NCBI GenBank assembly: GCA_040401595.1
Contig: JBBAOE010000035.1
Coordinates: 1 to 24,195 of the forward strand
Source of the DNA: RFPW01 sp040401595
GTDB lineage: Bacteria; Pseudomonadota; Gammaproteobacteria; Burkholderiales; Burkholderiaceae_E
DNA length: 24,195 bases
Direction: 5' to 3'
Shown here: positions 1-6,854 of the stretch, one piece after another
Layout of the letters: each line of letters begins with the position of its first letter
How positions within the stretch are numbered: position 1 is the first letter of the stretch
Notes under the pieces: model-generated
What the model saw: only the letters and a program-made list of their open reading frames with translations
What the model was told of the DNA's origin: nothing
The model's database searches: none
Made by a program: the position numbers and the translations under genes

Positions 1-90
<90 letters not shown>

Positions 91-99
91 GGGACCCGA

Positions 100-127
100 A
101 GATTAGCAGTGTGCGCGAAATGCGCAA
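100..127 (-). promoter_or_regulatory. Possible promoter of tRNA-Ser
   Basis: Reading the minus strand towards the tRNA, a -10-like TAATCT (100-105) lies 16 bp downstream of a weak -35-like TTGCGC (122-127). It is followed by a GC-rich stretch (TCGGGTCCC) directly before the tRNA. A GC-rich discriminator is typical of stable-RNA promoters under stringent control. The -35 match is poor, so this is a tentative call. Confidence 0.35.
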
Positions 128-260
128 AATAAACTGCCTAGAAACGACCGTTCAAGAATTCGGGCTGGTCAAACCACTGCTATCCAGAATATCCTCCCAC
201 CCAAACGCTTTAAGCGTAGTTTCAGCACTGCACGCTGAGATGGTGTAATGCAAATTCAAC

Positions 261-282
261 CTGGAGTGGAGTTTCACTCCGG
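261..282 (+). promoter_or_regulatory. 5' leader hairpin before the channel gene
   Basis: CTGGAGTG pairs with CACTCCGG (one T-G pair) around the six-base loop GAGTTT. The hairpin sits just upstream of the ribosome binding site GAGGAG (about 291-296) of the channel gene. It could influence translation or mRNA stability. The rest of 91-301 shows no gene that I can support. Confidence 0.3.
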
Positions 283-301
283 GTGATATCGAGGAGTTCT
301 G

Positions 302-2059
302 ATGTCGTCCACACCGAACACGCAGCACGCCCCCCATGCTCATAAGGATGCGCACCATCCGCATGACGGGGCAGCCGAACATCCGGCGTCGGAACTCCCT
401 GCCCCGGAAGGCATTCGCGGCAATATTTACGCCGCGCTCTTCGACCCGAATCGCCCAGGCAACCTGCAGCCGTTCATCGACAACTTCACGATGGCGCTGA
501 TTGTGGCCATCCCGTTTGCGCTGCTCTTTGAAAATGTCCCCGAGGTCTACGAGGCAAATAAGGACCTCTTTCATTTCTTCGACATCTTCTCCCTGGCGGT
601 GTTCACGATCGAATATGTGCTGCGGCTCTACACCGCGCCGGAAATGACTGAATTCAAGGGCAAGCCGCTGAGTCATTTCCGCTGGATGTTCATGCCGATG
701 TCGCTCATCGACCTCGCCGCGATTCTGCCGTTCTATCTCTCTCTCTTCTTCCCGCTCAACGTTGGTGCGCTGCGGGCAATCCGACTACTGCGCTTGGCCA
801 AGCTCTCGCGCATCCTGATTCCTGCGATGCAGGAATTTGCCCAACGCAATCACGGCAGAACCTTCCGTCAGAAGGTGCACTCGCTGATATTCCAGACGCC
901 AACGTCAGGCAAGCTGCACGTGCTTCTGGACAATTTCCTGGTGATCTGGGTTTTGATCTCCGTCGTGGCGGTGATTCTCGAGACGGTGCCCTCGATTCAC
1001 GACATTCTGGTCTGGGAGTTCAAACTACTCGATTACATCGCTGTAGCGATTTTCTCGACAGAGTATGTATTGAGACTTTATTCAGTCCCCGAAGAGCCTG
1101 ACTTCAAGCATCGGTATGACTCGCTGTCTCGACTGAATTATGCAAAGAGCCGCAACGCCATCATCGACCTGCTGGCGGTGTTGCCGTTCTTCCTCGAGGT
1201 GTTCCTCCATCACCTCTTCGACCTGCGATTCCTGCGGGTCTTCCGCCTGATGCGTCTGCTCAAGCTCACCCGCAACAGCGGCGCGATGGATACGCTTGGC
1301 AAGGTGGTGATCCGCGAGTGGCGGGTACTTTACGCCGCCGGTTTCGTGATGATCCTGCTGGTGATTCTGACCGCCAGTTTTGGCTATCTGCTCGAGCACG
1401 AAGCTCAGCCGGACAAGTTCGAGAACATCCCGCAGTCGATCTACTGGGCGGTCATCACACTGGCCAGCGTCGGCTATGGCGACATTTCCCCAGTCACCCC
1501 CGGCGGTCGGATGATGACGGTGGTTCTCGCTTTCCTGGGGATCGGCATTTTCGCAATCCCTGCCGGTCTGCTGGCATCAGCGTTCACCGACCAGCTTCGA
1601 CTCGATCGCGAGGCATTCGAGGACACGGTTCGCGAGGCCCTGCATGACGGTCACCTGACCCAGGATGAGAAAGAGATGCTTGAAGCCGAAGCGGCCCGAC
1701 TGCACCTACCTCGCACCGAGGTTGACCGCATCATGAAAAAGGTCCGCCATTTGATGGCGCAGGAGCTCCTCGAAGAACGCGAACGGGTGCACGAGCAACA
1801 TGCGCGAATCGAAGCGATGGAAGTGCTCAAGCAGGAACATGAGCATGGGGCGAATGGCGGCGGGGGGGCCGTTTCGTATGAACAGATCGCCGGCAATCCG
1901 GAAGTGGCATTCGAGCAAGCACGTATCCTGATCGGTCAGTTGCGGGTACTCGGCTCTGCGGTCGACCCAGGCAAGCTCGAGCCCATGTTCGCAAGCCCCG
2001 GACGGGCCACGGATCAGGAACGCCAGGTCTGGGACCTGGTCGCCCGTAAGGCTGGCTAA
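302..2059 (+). CDS. Tandem voltage-sensor potassium channel (VSD-VSD-pore)
   Basis: A 585-residue inner-membrane ion channel of the voltage-gated K+ family. The N-terminus (1-37) is His-rich and probably cytoplasmic. A first voltage-sensor domain follows: S1 about 60-82, S2 89-111, S3 131-151, and S4 154-175 with R158, R161, R164, K167, R170 at three-residue spacing. It has no pore. A second complete channel unit follows: S1 209-230, S2 238-261, S3 285-302, S4 with R309, R312, R315, R318, K321, S5 341-362, selectivity filter TLASVGYGD (386-394), S6 about 402-428. The GYGD signature indicates K+ selectivity. The two sensors look like an internal duplication: both share a DNF motif at S1, EYVLRLY at the end of S2 and an IDL..LPF motif in S3. 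The tail (430-585) is a charged helical or coiled-coil segment, a GGGG linker and a small helical domain. The start is supported by GAGGAG 6 nt upstream. Usual bacterial Kv channels have one sensor and about 250-300 residues. Confidence 0.9.
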   Translation: MSSTPNTQHAPHAHKDAHHPHDGAAEHPASELPAPEGIRGNIYAALFDPNRPGNLQPFIDNFTMALIVAIPFALLFENVPEVYEANKDLFHFFDIFSLAVFTIEYVLRLYTAPEMTEFKGKPLSHFRWMFMPMSLIDLAAILPFYLSLFFPLNVGALRAIRLLRLAKLSRILIPAMQEFAQRNHGRTFRQKVHSLIFQTPTSGKLHVLLDNFLVIWVLISVVAVILETVPSIHDILVWEFKLLDYIAVAIFSTEYVLRLYSVPEEPDFKHRYDSLSRLNYAKSRNAIIDLLAVLPFFLEVFLHHLFDLRFLRVFRLMRLLKLTRNSGAMDTLGKVVIREWRVLYAAGFVMILLVILTASFGYLLEHEAQPDKFENIPQSIYWAVITLASVGYGDISPVTPGGRMMTVVLAFLGIGIFAIPAGLLASAFTDQLRLDREAFEDTVREALHDGHLTQDEKEMLEAEAARLHLPRTEVDRIMKKVRHLMAQELLEERERVHEQHARIEAMEVLKQEHEHGANGGGGAVSYEQIAGNPEVAFEQARILIGQLRVLGSAVDPGKLEPMFASPGRATDQERQVWDLVARKAG

Positions 2060-2068
2060 AGAGAAGGG

Positions 2069-2094
2069 GTCCCCCCTGACCCAGAAGGGGGGAC
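2069..2094. terminator. Stem-loop between convergent channel gene and serS
   Basis: GTCCCCCC and GGGGGGAC form a perfect 8-bp stem around loop TGACCCAGAA, in the 41-bp gap between two convergent stop codons. The position and symmetry suit a bidirectional terminator. No T-tract follows on either strand, so it is not a canonical intrinsic terminator. Confidence 0.55.
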
Positions 2095-2100
2095 GCGGCT

Positions 2101-3456
2101 TCAGGCCGGGGTCAGCTTCGTGAGCCCGCCCAGGTAGGGCTGAAGGATGTCCGGTATCACCACCGAGCCATCGGGTTGCTGGTAGTTCTCCAACACAGCG
2201 ACAAGCGCCCGACCGACCGCCACGCCAGAACCATTGAGCGTGTGTACGAATTCCGTGCGGCCGGGTGCGGTGCGCATCCTGGCCCCCAGACGCCGCGCCT
2301 GAAAGGCTTCGCAATTGCTGCAGGAGGAAATCTCCCGATAGGCATTCTGCCCGGGCAGCCAGACTTCCAGATCATAGGTTCTCGCTGCCGAGAACCCCAT
2401 ATCTCCGGTACAAAGCTGCAGGACCCGATAAGGAAGTTCGAGCTTTTGCAGAATCGCTTCCGCGTTCAGCGTCAAGGACTCCAGCGCCTGATTGGACGCT
2501 TCCGGATGAGATACCCAGACCAGTTCAACTTTATCGAACTGATGCTGGCGGATCATGCCACGGGTATCGCGACCGGCTGCACCGGCCTCGGAGCGAAAGC
2601 ATGCGGTATGCGCGGTCCAGCGCAGGGGGAGTTGCGCTGGGTCGAGGATTTCATCGCGGACCTGATTGGTGAGGGTGATCTCGCTTGTGGAGATTAACCA
2701 CAACGGTGCCTCGTCCGCCCGGTCCTCGTTCGAAGGCCCTCCCCTTCGAACCGAAAACATGTCATCGGCAAATTTGGGTAATTGCCCCGTGCCAGCCAAC
2801 GACTCTGAATTCACCAGAACCGGTGTCCAGCATTCGGTGTACCCATGTTGGCGGGTGTGCGTATCCAGCATGAACTGTGCAAGCGCTCGATGCATCGCGG
2901 CCAATGAGCCGCGCAGCAAACTGAAACGAGAGCCTGATATTTTGGCGGCCGTCTCAAAATCGAGACCCAACCGCGCCCCAAGATCGACATGATCACGAGG
3001 GACAAACCCCGCCTGAGCGTTCCAGGCGGAATGCTGCGATGCGATGGGATGACCCTCGCCATTCTCACCGAAGGGACTCCAGCGTCGAATTTCAACGTTT
3101 CCGTGTTCATCGGAACCCACCGGGACCGATGCCTGGGGCAGATTCGGCAAGCCTCGCAGCAACGCATCGACCTGTTCGAGAATCTGCTCGTTCTGCGCTC
3201 TGGTCTGGTCGAGTTCCCCACCCAAACCCGCAACTTCAGCGAGTTCGGCCGATGCGTCTTCGCCGCGTCCTTTGCGTTGACCCACCAGCTTCGAAAGCGC
3301 GTTTCGTCGCGCCTGTAGTTCCTCTGTCCGGATCTGGACAGTCTTGCGCTGGGCCTCGAGCCGACGAAAAGCCTCCACATCCAGAACAACCCCGCGGGTG
3401 GCGAGACGCTCTGCGACCGCTTCCGGGTCCTTACGCAGCAGTTGAATATCGAGCAT
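2101..3456 (-). CDS. serS: Seryl-tRNA synthetase
   Basis: Charges tRNA-Ser with serine in the cytoplasm (class II aminoacyl-tRNA synthetase). The 451-residue protein has the N-terminal coiled-coil arm (about 1-105, starting MLDIQLLRKD) that grips the tRNA long variable arm. Motif 2 is TACFRSEAGAAGRDTRG (about 284-300), and HQFDKVELV follows. TYDLEVWLPGQNAYREISSC (360-379) and the motif 3 region TLNGSGVAVGRALVAVLENY (406-425) complete the active site. It is longer than the E. coli enzyme (430 residues) because of an extra stretch near 130-150 and a short insert near 237-250. The start is set by homology of MLDIQLL; an in-frame ATG further upstream would add 29 unrelated residues. It lies 34 bp downstream of rarA, the usual rarA-serS order, and is probably cotranscribed with it. 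Confidence 0.97.
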   Translation of the reverse strand: MLDIQLLRKDPEAVAERLATRGVVLDVEAFRRLEAQRKTVQIRTEELQARRNALSKLVGQRKGRGEDASAELAEVAGLGGELDQTRAQNEQILEQVDALLRGLPNLPQASVPVGSDEHGNVEIRRWSPFGENGEGHPIASQHSAWNAQAGFVPRDHVDLGARLGLDFETAAKISGSRFSLLRGSLAAMHRALAQFMLDTHTRQHGYTECWTPVLVNSESLAGTGQLPKFADDMFSVRRGGPSNEDRADEAPLWLISTSEITLTNQVRDEILDPAQLPLRWTAHTACFRSEAGAAGRDTRGMIRQHQFDKVELVWVSHPEASNQALESLTLNAEAILQKLELPYRVLQLCTGDMGFSAARTYDLEVWLPGQNAYREISSCSNCEAFQARRLGARMRTAPGRTEFVHTLNGSGVAVGRALVAVLENYQQPDGSVVIPDILQPYLGGLTKLTPA

Positions 3457-3490
3457 GGTGAATTCCGAACAATAAGAAATGCGAGCGTGA

Positions 3491-4996
3491 TTATCGCCGC
3501 GTCCCGGGGTCAACTGGATCAGAATCGCCACGATGGGCTTCATCCAGAGCGCGCAATCGGTCTAACTTCTCCTGGATGCGGCCCTCCAGCCCACGATCCG
3601 TGGGCGCGTACCAGACTGGATCGCCCAAGCCCTCCGGAAGGTAGGACTCGCCCGCCGCGTAGGCTTGCGGCTCGTCGTGGGCGTACCGATAGGTCCGTCC
3701 ATATCCCAGGTCGGACATGAGCTTGGTGGGCGCGTTGCGCAGGTGCTCTGGAACTGGGTGCGAGCCGCGCTCGCGTACGAACGCCTGGACGCCTTTCCAG
3801 GCCGTGTAGACCGCATTCGATTTTGGTGCGACTGCCAGATAAGTGACGGCCATGGCGAGCGCCAGATCGCCTTCAGGGCTCCCCAGACGTTCCCAGGTTT
3901 CGGCGGCATCCAACGCCAGTCGCAGCGCCCGTGGATCGGCGAGGCCAATATCCTCTGCCGCCATTCTGACCAGTCGTCGAGCGAGGTATCGGGGGTCGGC
4001 GCCGCCATCGAGCATCCTGGCCAACCAATACAGGGACGCGTCAGGGCTCGAACCGCGAACGCTTTTGTGCAAGGCTGAAATCTGATCGTAGAAGGCATCT
4101 CCGCCCTGATCGAACTGTCGCACCCGCTCGCCAAGGCGCCTGGCGATGGCATCTCGGTCCAGATGAGCACCCGCCATCGGCCCGATTCCGACATTCCCGG
4201 GCATCGCCGCCCCGGGCATTGCAGCCCCGAGGTCAGCGCCCGGCGCAACGCCGCCGTCCCGTTCAGACGGGTCTTCAAGCGGCGGTATCAGCACGTCGAT
4301 CAGGTTGAGCAGGCGACGCCCGTCACCATCGGCGGTCTCAACCAGCAGGTCAAAGCCGTCGTCCGCCACCGTGACGCCTGGCCAGGCCAATGCCAGTGCA
4401 CGCTCGGCCAACGCCCGCAGGGCCACTGCATCAAGGCGGCGCAGGACGTACACGGCAGCCCGCGAGAGCAGCGCCGAATTGACTTCAAATGATGGATTCT
4501 CGGTCGTCGCGCCAACAAACGTGAACAGTCCTGATTCCACATGCGGCAGAAAAGCATCCTGCTGCGATTTATTGAACCGGTGCACTTCATCGACAAAGAC
4601 CAGCGTACCGCGTGGTCCTTGTTGCTGCGCAAAAACGACGGCCTCGCGAATTTCCTTCACTCCCCCCAGCACCGCCGAAATGGCAGTGAATGCCAGGTCG
4701 AACTCATCCGCCAGCAGCCGGGCAATTGTGGTTTTCCCAACGCCCGGCGGTCCCCAAAGAATCATCGAATGGGGTCGCCTGGACATAATCGCTAACTGGA
4801 TTGTCCCCCCTGGGCCCAGCAAATGGTCTTGGCCGAGAATGGCTGCGAGGGTTTGGGGCCGCATACGTTCGGCCAATGGCGAGCGAAAATCCTCCTGCGA
4901 GGATTTCATACGGTTCGAGCCTCGAGCCACTCTGGCGGACTCAATATCTTCCGGGACGGGCTCCCGTTCCTCGGGGAAAAGCGACGCATTAACCAT
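3491..4996 (-). CDS. rarA: Replication-associated recombination protein A (AAA+ ATPase)
   Basis: RarA (MgsA) is a clamp-loader-like AAA+ ATPase that acts at stalled replication forks. The 501-residue protein starts MVNASLFPEE, with GGAG 8 nt upstream. Walker A is GPPGVGKT (82-89), Walker B VFVDE (133-137) and sensor 1 GATTEN (162-167). The family segments RFNKSQQDAFLPH (140-152), ISALHKSVRGSSPDA and YLAVAPKSNAVYTA are all present, as is the C-terminal HLRNAPTKLM...YRYAHDEP region. A Gly/Ala/Met/Pro-rich insert (about 246-277) between the AAA+ lid and the C-terminal tetramerisation region is absent from the E. coli protein. An alternative start at M30 would drop a poorly conserved N-terminus. 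In relatives lolA lies directly upstream; here two opposite-strand genes intervene, so rarA needs its own promoter in the 63-bp divergent gap. Confidence 0.96.
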   Translation of the reverse strand: MVNASLFPEEREPVPEDIESARVARGSNRMKSSQEDFRSPLAERMRPQTLAAILGQDHLLGPGGTIQLAIMSRRPHSMILWGPPGVGKTTIARLLADEFDLAFTAISAVLGGVKEIREAVVFAQQQGPRGTLVFVDEVHRFNKSQQDAFLPHVESGLFTFVGATTENPSFEVNSALLSRAAVYVLRRLDAVALRALAERALALAWPGVTVADDGFDLLVETADGDGRRLLNLIDVLIPPLEDPSERDGGVAPGADLGAAMPGAAMPGNVGIGPMAGAHLDRDAIARRLGERVRQFDQGGDAFYDQISALHKSVRGSSPDASLYWLARMLDGGADPRYLARRLVRMAAEDIGLADPRALRLALDAAETWERLGSPEGDLALAMAVTYLAVAPKSNAVYTAWKGVQAFVRERGSHPVPEHLRNAPTKLMSDLGYGRTYRYAHDEPQAYAAGESYLPEGLGDPVWYAPTDRGLEGRIQEKLDRLRALDEAHRGDSDPVDPGTRR

Positions 4997-5022
4997 CCCA
5001 TATTCTCCGACCTCATCAGGCG

Positions 5023-5042
5023 AGTTGGCAAACCGGCCAACT
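5023..5042. promoter_or_regulatory. Perfect dyad in the rarA / papain-fold gene divergent region
   Basis: AGTTGGC and GCCAACT form a perfect 7-bp inverted repeat around AAACCG. It lies in the 63-bp gap between the divergent starts of rarA (4996) and the papain-fold gene (5060). The position suits an operator or a leader hairpin for either gene. No regulator can be assigned. Confidence 0.35.
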
Positions 5043-5059
5043 GACGGGCACACTGAGGC

Positions 5060-5830
5060 ATGAATGTGTTTGCCCGGGCGATTGGTGCACAAATTGCGCG
5101 ATTTCTCAATCGCCCTAGCACTACCTATGCCCCGCCGACGACAAACAGCCTGTCAGCCCTGCGCGCGGTTATCCGTCCGGGCGATGTGTTGCTGGTCGAA
5201 GGTGACCGCCATATCAGCACGGCGATCAAATATCTCACCCAAAGTACCTGGTCCCACGCAGCGCTGTGTGTCGCCCCCTCCCGGGCGGCTGATCCCGATG
5301 CCCCCGTTCTGATTGAAGCCGATATGGAGCATGGCGTGGGACTGGTGCCGCTCACGAAGTACGGCGCGATGCACACGCGAATCTGCCGCCCCGTCGGGCT
5401 CACGCCGCTCCAGATCGATGCGGTCGTTGCGGCGGCCATCCAGCGATGCGGCCACCAGTACGATCTGAAAAATGTCATCGATCTGGGCCGTTTTCTGTTC
5501 CCCCTGCCCTTTGTTCCGCCCAGATTTCGTCGTCGACTGCTCGCCCTCGGCAGCGGCGATCCGACGCGTGCCATCTGTTCGACCTTGATCGCTCAGGCAT
5601 TCGCCACGATTGGCTATCCGGTCGCGGCGCGGATGCATCATCACTCCCTGGTCGCTCCCAGGGATTTCGATACATCGCCGTGGTTTGAAATTGTCAAACC
5701 CTCGATCCTGCTTGGGGACCGATGGGAGGCGTATTTGTCGGAATGTCCTCCATGGGACACCTTGAACCCGACCGTCCGTGATAAATCCGAACTCCCATCG
5801 CGGGCTGACTCTATTCCGTCATCGACGTAG
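5060..5830 (+). CDS. YiiX/YebB-like permuted papain-fold (NlpC/P60 superfamily) protein
   Basis: A 256-residue protein that I place in the YiiX/YebB-like circularly permuted NlpC/P60 group. The opening RPGDVLLVEGD (39-49) leads to TWSHAALCV with candidate catalytic H66, then LIEAD with E86, and finally TRAICSTLIAQAF with candidate nucleophile C173. The H-then-C order is the permuted arrangement of this group. Members are thought to act as peptidases, amidases or lipid-modifying enzymes; the substrate here is unknown. No clear signal peptide is visible, although residues 1-20 are mildly amphipathic. The ATG at 5060 is the first start after an in-frame TGA (5054-5056); GAGG lies only 1 nt away, so the ribosome binding site is poor and GTG at 5066 is an alternative. 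It is transcribed away from rarA and towards the barrel gene. Confidence 0.8.
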   Translation: MNVFARAIGAQIARFLNRPSTTYAPPTTNSLSALRAVIRPGDVLLVEGDRHISTAIKYLTQSTWSHAALCVAPSRAADPDAPVLIEADMEHGVGLVPLTKYGAMHTRICRPVGLTPLQIDAVVAAAIQRCGHQYDLKNVIDLGRFLFPLPFVPPRFRRRLLALGSGDPTRAICSTLIAQAFATIGYPVAARMHHHSLVAPRDFDTSPWFEIVKPSILLGDRWEAYLSECPPWDTLNPTVRDKSELPSRADSIPSST

Positions 5831-6209
5831 GCTATTGTCTCCGCGCAAGCGAAAATCGTTGGTAAGAGCAGCCCCTGGGGGCGATTGACTTGAACGTAAG
5901 GTCCAACTCCGGCTTCGAGGTCTCCCTCGACAGCGGTCACACTCGAAGAGATCGTTCCATGGCGCAATTTCAGAACGTGCGTAATCGACAGGCGCCGTTC
6001 TGCCCCTGGCCGGTGCCGCCACTGCGCCGTTGTGCCATGCGTTTCGAATTTCGTTTTTTATTGCTTTCTTTATTGAAATTCCTCCCGCGGGTGGCCTCTA
6101 GGCTTATTGNNNNNNNNNNNNNNNNNNNNNNNNNNNNNNNNNNNNNNNNNNNNNNNNNNNNNNNNNNNNNNNNNNNNNNNNNNNNNNNNNNNNNNNNNNN
6201 NNNNNNNNN
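5831..6209. other. Intergenic stretch running into assembly gap (N 6110-6209)
   Basis: This holds about 280 bp of known sequence and then exactly 100 N, a conventional placeholder for unknown distance. No convincing complete gene is present. GCCCCTGGGGGC (about 5872-5883) is a short palindrome without a T-tract. TTGACTTGAACGTAAGGTCCAA (5885-5906) is a loose dyad. The last 70 bp before the gap are notably AT-rich. An ATG at 6037 opens a basic then hydrophobic reading (MRFEFRFLLLSLLKFLPRV) that could be the signal peptide of the barrel gene beyond the gap. It has no ribosome binding site, and the frame across the gap cannot be known. Confidence 0.6.
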
Positions 6210-6854
6210 GCCGCGCGTCCGATGATTACCGATGATGCTCGCCTGGTTGACGAGAAGAGCTGCCAACTCGAAAGTTGGAGCAAGTTTTATCAGCGAGGCG
6301 GCTGGGAGCGTTGGGCACTACCGAGTTGCAACCCCACTGGAAATCTGGAAATCACAGCTGGCGGTGCCTACAGTCACCCGCAGGACGGCGGGCATGCGAG
6401 CGATGTCGTATTTCAGGCGAAAACCCTCTTCCGGCCCCTTACCCCAGACAACTGGGGTTATGGCTTGGCCGTGGGTACCGTTCGCCACCCGTCGATCCAG
6501 ACCGAACTCCAGTACGGCGATCAATACGCCTACATCCCCCTGAGTTTCGCGTTTAGCGGCGATGACTTCCTACTTCATCTCAATGCGGGAGCGGTCAGAC
6601 GGCCGTTGGAACACGCAACCTTTGCGACTTGGGGAATCGGCTCAGAAACACGCCTCAATTCCCGCCTGCAATTGATTGCCGAGTCCTATGGAGACAGCAA
6701 ATCCCGGGGGTTTTACCATGTAGGACTGCGATTTTGGCTAGTCCCGGACCGGGTGCAGGTGGACACCACGTACGGCAATCGCTGGGCAAGTGAAACGGGC
6801 GAACGGTGGCTATCGATCGGCTTGCGCTTAATTTCGCCGGCTTTCCTGCCCTAA
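6210..6854 (+). CDS. Putative outer-membrane beta-barrel protein, 5' end missing in gap
   Basis: The readable part codes for 214 residues, starting AARPMITDDARLVDEKSCQL immediately after the N run. That start resembles a mature N-terminus after signal peptidase cleavage, so the signal peptide probably lies in the gap. The rest shows alternating polar/aromatic strands (for example NLEITAGGAYSHPQ, WGYGLAVGTVRH, YAYIPLSFAFSGDDFLLHLNAGAV, SRLQLIAESYGD, GFYHVGLRFWLVPDRVQVDTTYG) and ends in a strand, WLSIGLRLISPAFLP. This is the pattern of a small outer-membrane barrel. I recognise the RP..TDDAR...SCQ.ESW opening from uncharacterised proteobacterial proteins, but no function is known to me. The 3' end overlaps the convergent lolA by 27 bp. 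Confidence 0.65.
   Translation, partial: AARPMITDDARLVDEKSCQLESWSKFYQRGGWERWALPSCNPTGNLEITAGGAYSHPQDGGHASDVVFQAKTLFRPLTPDNWGYGLAVGTVRHPSIQTELQYGDQYAYIPLSFAFSGDDFLLHLNAGAVRRPLEHATFATWGIGSETRLNSRLQLIAESYGDSKSRGFYHVGLRFWLVPDRVQVDTTYGNRWASETGERWLSIGLRLISPAFLP

Noticed and set aside
2176..2697. Plus-strand frames opposite serS
   Set aside because: They lie entirely within serS on the other strand and show no recognisable domain or ribosome binding site.
5885..5906. MerR-type operator (TTGACTTG...CCAA)
   Set aside because: The dyad is imperfect (mismatches in both arms), no -10 lies at 19-20 bp, and no MerR-family gene is visible nearby.
5819..6022. Small minus-strand frame between the papain-fold gene and the gap
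   Set aside because: No ribosome binding site, no known motif, and Arg-rich composition typical of non-coding GC-rich DNA.
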